Source: Actinomycetota bacterium (lineage in GTDB: Bacteria > Actinomycetota > Actinomycetes > Nanopelagicales > Nanopelagicaceae). From it: a stretch of DNA of 9,178 bases. Shown one piece after another: positions 5,648 to 9,178 of this stretch (its first letter is position 1; each line of letters opens with the position of its first letter). Under the pieces are notes generated by a model that was not told the DNA's origin, did no database searches, and saw nothing but the letters and a program-made list of their open reading frames with translations. The stretch covers positions 1-9,178 of the forward strand of contig WLQA01000027.1 in assembly GCA_009698515.1 (NCBI GenBank), read 5' to 3'. The position numbers and the translations under genes were made by a program.

Positions 5648-7747
5648 ATGTTTGAAAAGCTAGGCCACACCTTAGTTCGCCGTAAGAAGTCAGTATTTAC
5701 AATCTATTTAATTGGAATTTTACTAGCAGGTGCGATTGGTTCTGGTGTTTTCAGTAGATTAGAAAGTGGCGGCTATAGCGATCCGAATTCTGATTCATAT
5801 AAAGCTTATGAGTATTTACAAGATGTATTTAAAGTTGAAGATCCTTCAGTTGTTTTAGTTGTCGAAGCGCCTACTGCTGCCTCTGATCCATCTGTTTTTG
5901 CAACTGTATCTAAACTTGAAACAAAAATTAAAGCAGAGGCGCATGTTGGAAAAACGCTTTCTTTTTGGTCGACCGGCGGTGCGCCATCTTTGCTAAGTAA
6001 AGATGGGAAAGCTGGCTTCCTCTTTGTTTACAGTGATAAATCTGAATGGGGAACCATTCAAGAACTGGGAAAGAGTATTCAAGCTAAGTACGATGGAAAA
6101 TTTGAGAATCTAAAAGTTTATGCCAGCGGTACCGGAGTATTTGCTCATGCCATTAACAGCAAAATTTCTAAAGATTTAGCATTAGCTGAATCCATTTCCA
6201 TCCCATTGACATTTATTTTGTTGGCTTTTGTCTTTGGTGGCTTAGTTGCTAGCGCCATGCCGCTAGTGGTTGGCGTAAGTGCAATTTTGGGCTCATTCTT
6301 GATTATGTACTTATTAACTTTGTTTACCGGCGTGAGCATTTTTGCGTTAAATTTAATTACCGGTCTTGGACTTGGTTTAGGTATTGATTACTCATTACTT
6401 ATTGTTAATAGATTCCGTGAAGAGTTACACGCTGGAAAATCGGTAGAGGATTCAATAGTTAATACGGTGGCCACTGCAGGTAAAACTGTTTTTTACTCAG
6501 GCCTTACAGTTGTGTTGACCTTAATGTCACTAGTGATGTTTCCACAGATGTTCTTAAAATCATTTGGCTATGCAGGAGTAACTGTTGTAATAATGGCCGT
6601 CCTTGGTGCATTAGTAGCCCTGCCTGCATTACTAGCAATGCTTGGAAACAAAATAGATAATGTTGTTGTACGTAAGAGTGCAATTGCGCCAAAAGAGGAT
6701 GGTCGCTGGGCAGATACCGCAAGATTTGTTATGCGCAAGCCAATCTCTGTTGTAGTTCTTTCGCTAATTATTCTTACAGTATTGGCAGCGCCAATAAAAA
6801 ATATTGTGTTCTCACAGGTTGATAGCCAAGTATTGCCAGCAAATAATTCAGCAGCAATTGCTGCACGAGTTATTATTGAAAGATTTCCTGGTCAAGAAGG
6901 AAACCCAATTGAAATAATCGTTCCTAAAGGTGCATTTATGGGAACACAGATCAATCAATACACAACTGAGATTTCACAGCTTCCTGGAATTATTCGGATT
7001 GGTGATTCGCAAGTAGCAGGAGATGATGTTCGTGTTACTGCAATTCATGCCATGGGACCACGCACGCCAGAAGCGGAAAAGTTAATTAATGATCTGCGTG
7101 CAATACGTGCACCAGAGGGAACATTAATTGGTGGAGTTGCTGCAGATTATGCAGATACCCAACATGGAACTGCAAAAACATTGCCATGGGCACTTCTATG
7201 GATTGCCATTGGCGTAATGATTTTGCTCTTCGTCTTTACCGGATCAATTATTTTGCCGATTAAAGCGGTGCTTTTAAATATTCTCTCTCTAGCTGCAACT
7301 CTAGGTGCAGTAACTTGGATATTCATAGATGGACATCTTAAGTGGCTAGTTGGCGATTTCACAGTCACCGGATCACTAGATACTGGATCGGTTATTTTAA
7401 TTGCTGTTGTTACCTTTGGGTTATCAATGGACTATGAAGTATTTCTGCTTTCTCGAATTAAGGAAGAGCATGAAGCTGGCAAGAGCAACATTGAATCAGT
7501 TGCTACTGGTCTACAAAGATCAGCTCGCATCATTACTGCAGCAGCAGGATTACTTGCCATCGTCTTCGCATCATTTATGTTAAGTGGTGTTACTTCGATC
7601 AAGATGCTTGGTTTTGGTGTGGCATTTGCGATCTTGCTAGATGCATCTTTGGTTCGTGCATTATTAGTACCGGCATTAATGCGATTATTTGGAGAACGAA
7701 ATTGGTGGGCACCTAAATCTCTAAAAAGATTTACGATCTCACATTAA
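5648..7747 (+). CDS. MMPL/RND-superfamily membrane transporter
   Basis: A 699-residue inner-membrane protein with the duplicated RND layout. In the first half, TM1 (about 17-36) is followed by an external loop (about 38-178) and a bundle of five TM segments (about 182-333). The second half repeats this with TM7 (about 366-384), an external loop (about 385-512) and five more segments (about 513-682). The two signature motifs carry the Asp-Tyr pairs expected for proton coupling: 'GLGLGIDYSLLIVNRFREEL' (241-260; D247/Y248) and 'FGLSMDYEVFLLSRIKEEH' (590-608; D595/Y596). Proton-driven export of lipids, hydrophobic compounds or drugs is the family role; the substrate here cannot be predicted. The long C-terminal cytoplasmic domain of mycobacterial MmpL3 is absent. 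ATG at 5648 has GGA (5639-5641) six bases upstream. The gene is divergent from the small acidic ORF and ends three bases before a convergent tRNA gene. Confidence 0.95.
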   Translation: MFEKLGHTLVRRKKSVFTIYLIGILLAGAIGSGVFSRLESGGYSDPNSDSYKAYEYLQDVFKVEDPSVVLVVEAPTAASDPSVFATVSKLETKIKAEAHVGKTLSFWSTGGAPSLLSKDGKAGFLFVYSDKSEWGTIQELGKSIQAKYDGKFENLKVYASGTGVFAHAINSKISKDLALAESISIPLTFILLAFVFGGLVASAMPLVVGVSAILGSFLIMYLLTLFTGVSIFALNLITGLGLGLGIDYSLLIVNRFREELHAGKSVEDSIVNTVATAGKTVFYSGLTVVLTLMSLVMFPQMFLKSFGYAGVTVVIMAVLGALVALPALLAMLGNKIDNVVVRKSAIAPKEDGRWADTARFVMRKPISVVVLSLIILTVLAAPIKNIVFSQVDSQVLPANNSAAIAARVIIERFPGQEGNPIEIIVPKGAFMGTQINQYTTEISQLPGIIRIGDSQVAGDDVRVTAIHAMGPRTPEAEKLINDLRAIRAPEGTLIGGVAADYADTQHGTAKTLPWALLWIAIGVMILLFVFTGSIILPIKAVLLNILSLAATLGAVTWIFIDGHLKWLVGDFTVTGSLDTGSVILIAVVTFGLSMDYEVFLLSRIKEEHEAGKSNIESVATGLQRSARIITAAAGLLAIVFASFMLSGVTSIKMLGFGVAFAILLDASLVRALLVPALMRLFGERNWWAPKSLKRFTISH

Positions 7748-7750
7748 TTG

Positions 7751-7823
7751 TGTCCCCGGCGGGAGTTGAACCTGCGACCTACCGCTTAGGAGGCGGTTGC
7801 TCTATCCACTGAGCTACGGGGAC
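7751..7823 (-). tRNA. tRNA-Arg (anticodon CCU)
   Basis: Read on the minus strand, the 73 bases form a complete cloverleaf. It has a 7-bp acceptor stem GTCCCCG/CGGGGAC with discriminator A, and a D stem GCTC/GAGC. The anticodon stem ACCGC/GCGGT carries the loop CTCCTAA, giving anticodon CCU, which decodes AGG. The variable loop is short, and the T loop is TTCAACT. The T stem GCAGG/CCCGC has one internal A-C mismatch (bases expected at positions 51 and 63). The 3' CCA is not encoded; the genome continues CAA after the discriminator, so CCA must be added enzymatically. The gene is convergent with the MMPL gene at three bases distance. Confidence 0.95.
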
Positions 7824-7972
7824 ATTAAATAAAATAATTGTGAAATTAATTTATTGGTTTAATAATAATAAGAAGTAATAAAAAGCGATAACCACATCAT
7901 TAATCATGCGTAAATTTGGCTTTAATTTATCGCCCCACTAGAATTAAGAAAAATTGTTTGGAGTAGTGAAAA
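7824..7972. other. AT-rich intergenic spacer between divergent tRNA-Arg and saccharopine-dehydrogenase-like gene
   Basis: This 149-base spacer is almost entirely A and T on its tRNA side, with an AATAATAATAAGAAGTAATAAA stretch near 7860-7882. It should hold the minus-strand promoter of the tRNA, for which I cannot pick a unique -35/-10 pair, and the plus-strand promoter given separately. No ORF or RNA gene is evident in it. Confidence 0.7.
7916..7944 (+). promoter_or_regulatory. Sigma-70-type promoter of the saccharopine-dehydrogenase-like gene
   Basis: TTGGCT (7916-7921) matches the -35 consensus at four of six bases. TAGAAT (7939-7944) matches the -10 consensus at five of six. The spacer is exactly 17 bases. 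Transcription would start near 7951, giving a leader of about 20 bases containing GGAG (7960-7963), nine bases before the ATG. Confidence 0.5.
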
Positions 7973-9178
7973 ATGAAGGCCCTCGTAATAGGTGCCGGTG
8001 GTGTAGGTAGAGCGATAGTTAATATCGCAGCCCGTCGTACATTTATAGAATCAATGGTCGTAGCTGACCGAACTTTGTCTCGTGCCGAAGAGGCCGTAGC
8101 AAGAGTTAAAGATCCACGTTTTTCTGCCGCCATGGTTAATGCTGCAGAGCTTGAAGATGTTCGCGATTTAATTCGTAAGGTAAAACCAGATGTTGTTATT
8201 AATGCGGTAGATCCGCGCTTTGTAATGCCGATCTTCCTTGCATGCGAAATTGAAAATACTAATTACATTGATATGGCGATGTCTTTGTCTCGTAAACACC
8301 CTCACTATCCATATACCGAAACCGGTGTGAAATTAGGCGATGAACAATTTGCACGTGATTACAACTGGGATGAACGAAAGATTTATGCATTAATTGGAAT
8401 GGGTGTTGAACCTGGCATGAGCGATTTATTTGCCAAGTACGCAAGTGATTACATGTTTAGTCGAATTGATTCCTGCACAATTTTAGATGGCTCAAATCTT
8501 CGTGTTGAAGGTTTTGACTTCGCACCATCATTTTCAATTTGGACAACAATTGAAGAGTGCTTGAATCCACCGTTGGTTTGGGAAGATGGCCGTGGTTGGT
8601 ACACAACTACCCCGTTCAGCGAATTAGAAATATTTGATTTCCCAGAAGGAATTGGTCCAGTTGAGTGCGTAAATGTTGAGCACGAAGAGGTTGTGCTAAT
8701 TCCACAAAAGATTGATGCCAAGAAGGTTAACTTTAAATATGGTCTGGGCGCAGAATTTATTTCAATCTTAAAAACAATCAATATGTTAGGTATGGATCGA
8801 AAAGAAACAGTTGATGTGCAAGGTGTAAGTGTTTCACCACGTGATCTGCTTGCTGCATCTCTGCCAGATCCAGCAACACTTGGTGAGCGCATGAAGGGTA
8901 AGACTTGTGCCGGTGCACTAATTAAAGGTTTAGATAAAGAAGGAAATCCAAAAGCGGTTTACATTTACAACGTGGTTGATAATGCATGGTCAATGAAAGA
9001 GTACGGCGATCAAGCAGTTGTATGGCAGACCGCGATTAATCCAGTTATCGCCATGGAATTAGTTCATAAAGGTATTTGGCAACCATTAGGTGTTAATGGT
9101 CCAGAGTGGTTTGACGCTAAACCATTCTTAGAACTTCTAGAAGAGTACGGCACTTCATGGAGCATCCGCGATGAAGAT
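7973..9178 (+). CDS. Saccharopine-dehydrogenase-family oxidoreductase (3' end beyond window)
   Basis: The frame is open for 402 codons to the right edge with no stop; family members of this type are slightly over 400 residues, so nearly all of the protein is visible. A Rossmann fold starts at once with 'MKALVIGAGGVGRAI' (GAGGVG at 7-12). An acidic residue after the second strand ('VVADR', D32) suggests NAD(H) preference. Further family blocks are 'INAVDPRFVMPIFLAC' (76-91), 'YIDMAMSLS' (98-106), 'GMGVEPGMSDLFAKYA' (142-157), 'DFAPSFSIWTTIEECLNPP' (182-200), 'EGIGPVECVNVEHEEV' (225-240) and 'KYGLGAEFI' (255-263). The family includes saccharopine dehydrogenase/reductase of lysine metabolism and carboxynorspermidine synthase. 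Which reaction applies here cannot be settled from sequence. GGAG at 7960-7963 and the M-K-A-L start support ATG at 7973. The gene has its own predicted promoter. Confidence 0.9.
   Translation, partial: MKALVIGAGGVGRAIVNIAARRTFIESMVVADRTLSRAEEAVARVKDPRFSAAMVNAAELEDVRDLIRKVKPDVVINAVDPRFVMPIFLACEIENTNYIDMAMSLSRKHPHYPYTETGVKLGDEQFARDYNWDERKIYALIGMGVEPGMSDLFAKYASDYMFSRIDSCTILDGSNLRVEGFDFAPSFSIWTTIEECLNPPLVWEDGRGWYTTTPFSELEIFDFPEGIGPVECVNVEHEEVVLIPQKIDAKKVNFKYGLGAEFISILKTINMLGMDRKETVDVQGVSVSPRDLLAASLPDPATLGERMKGKTCAGALIKGLDKEGNPKAVYIYNVVDNAWSMKEYGDQAVVWQTAINPVIAMELVHKGIWQPLGVNGPEWFDAKPFLELLEEYGTSWSIRDED

Noticed and set aside
7751..7823. tRNA gene as an integration (att) site
   Set aside because: No integrase gene, direct repeat of the tRNA 3' end or foreign-looking cargo is visible on either side.
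8449..8892. Minus-strand 147-residue ORF
   Set aside because: It is antisense to the strongly conserved core of the saccharopine-dehydrogenase-family gene; the Ser/Thr/Pro-rich translation is typical of a shadow frame.
1..9178. CRISPR array, insertion sequence, phage or defence genes
   Set aside because: I saw no regularly spaced repeats, terminal inverted repeats, transposase, integrase or nuclease motifs on either strand.

Overview
The window is AT-rich, densely packed bacterial DNA with no gene-free stretch over 300 bases. The gene content looks actinobacterial. A 5-formyltetrahydrofolate cyclo-ligase gene lies divergent to a moeA-rimJ pair, FmdB zinc-ribbon and MMPL genes are present, a CopD-CtaG fusion sits next to copC, and the saccharopine-dehydrogenase-like enzyme is of the long actinobacterial type. 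Low G+C, very short intergenic gaps and trimmed proteins together suggest a genome-streamlined freshwater or marine actinobacterium (for example the acI/Nanopelagicales group). That lineage assignment is inference; no rRNA or other marker gene is present to confirm it.

Left part (1-1569): on the minus strand, a shortened MoeA-like gene is followed by the first 23 codons of a RimJ-like GNAT acetyltransferase that begins with TTG and overlaps the moeA stop. Divergent from them, only 43 bases away, is the plus-strand 5-formyltetrahydrofolate cyclo-ligase gene. It ends in a 4-base tail-to-tail overlap with the next minus-strand gene.

Middle (1566-5145): a minus-strand operon is transcribed in the order copC, copD-ctaG fusion, acyl-CoA dehydrogenase, with gaps of 7 and 9 bases. 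The first two products fit copper delivery and assembly of a haem-copper oxidase. The dehydrogenase is a fatty-acid or amino-acid catabolic enzyme that appears to be co-transcribed. CopC contains no histidine, so it cannot bind copper in the usual way.

Right part (5200-9178): a plus-strand FmdB zinc-ribbon gene starts divergently from copC. A 48-residue acidic minus-strand ORF converges on it and is divergent from a plus-strand MMPL/RND exporter gene. A minus-strand tRNA-Arg(CCU) gene begins 3 bases after the MMPL stop codon. After a 149-base AT-rich spacer with a good sigma-70-type promoter, a plus-strand saccharopine-dehydrogenase-family gene runs off the right edge.

Most of the window is ordinary housekeeping sequence; I see no phage, transposon, CRISPR or defence system. 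The points most worth a second look are the domain-deleted, motif-degraded MoeA, the histidine-free CopC, and the unassigned 48-residue acidic protein.
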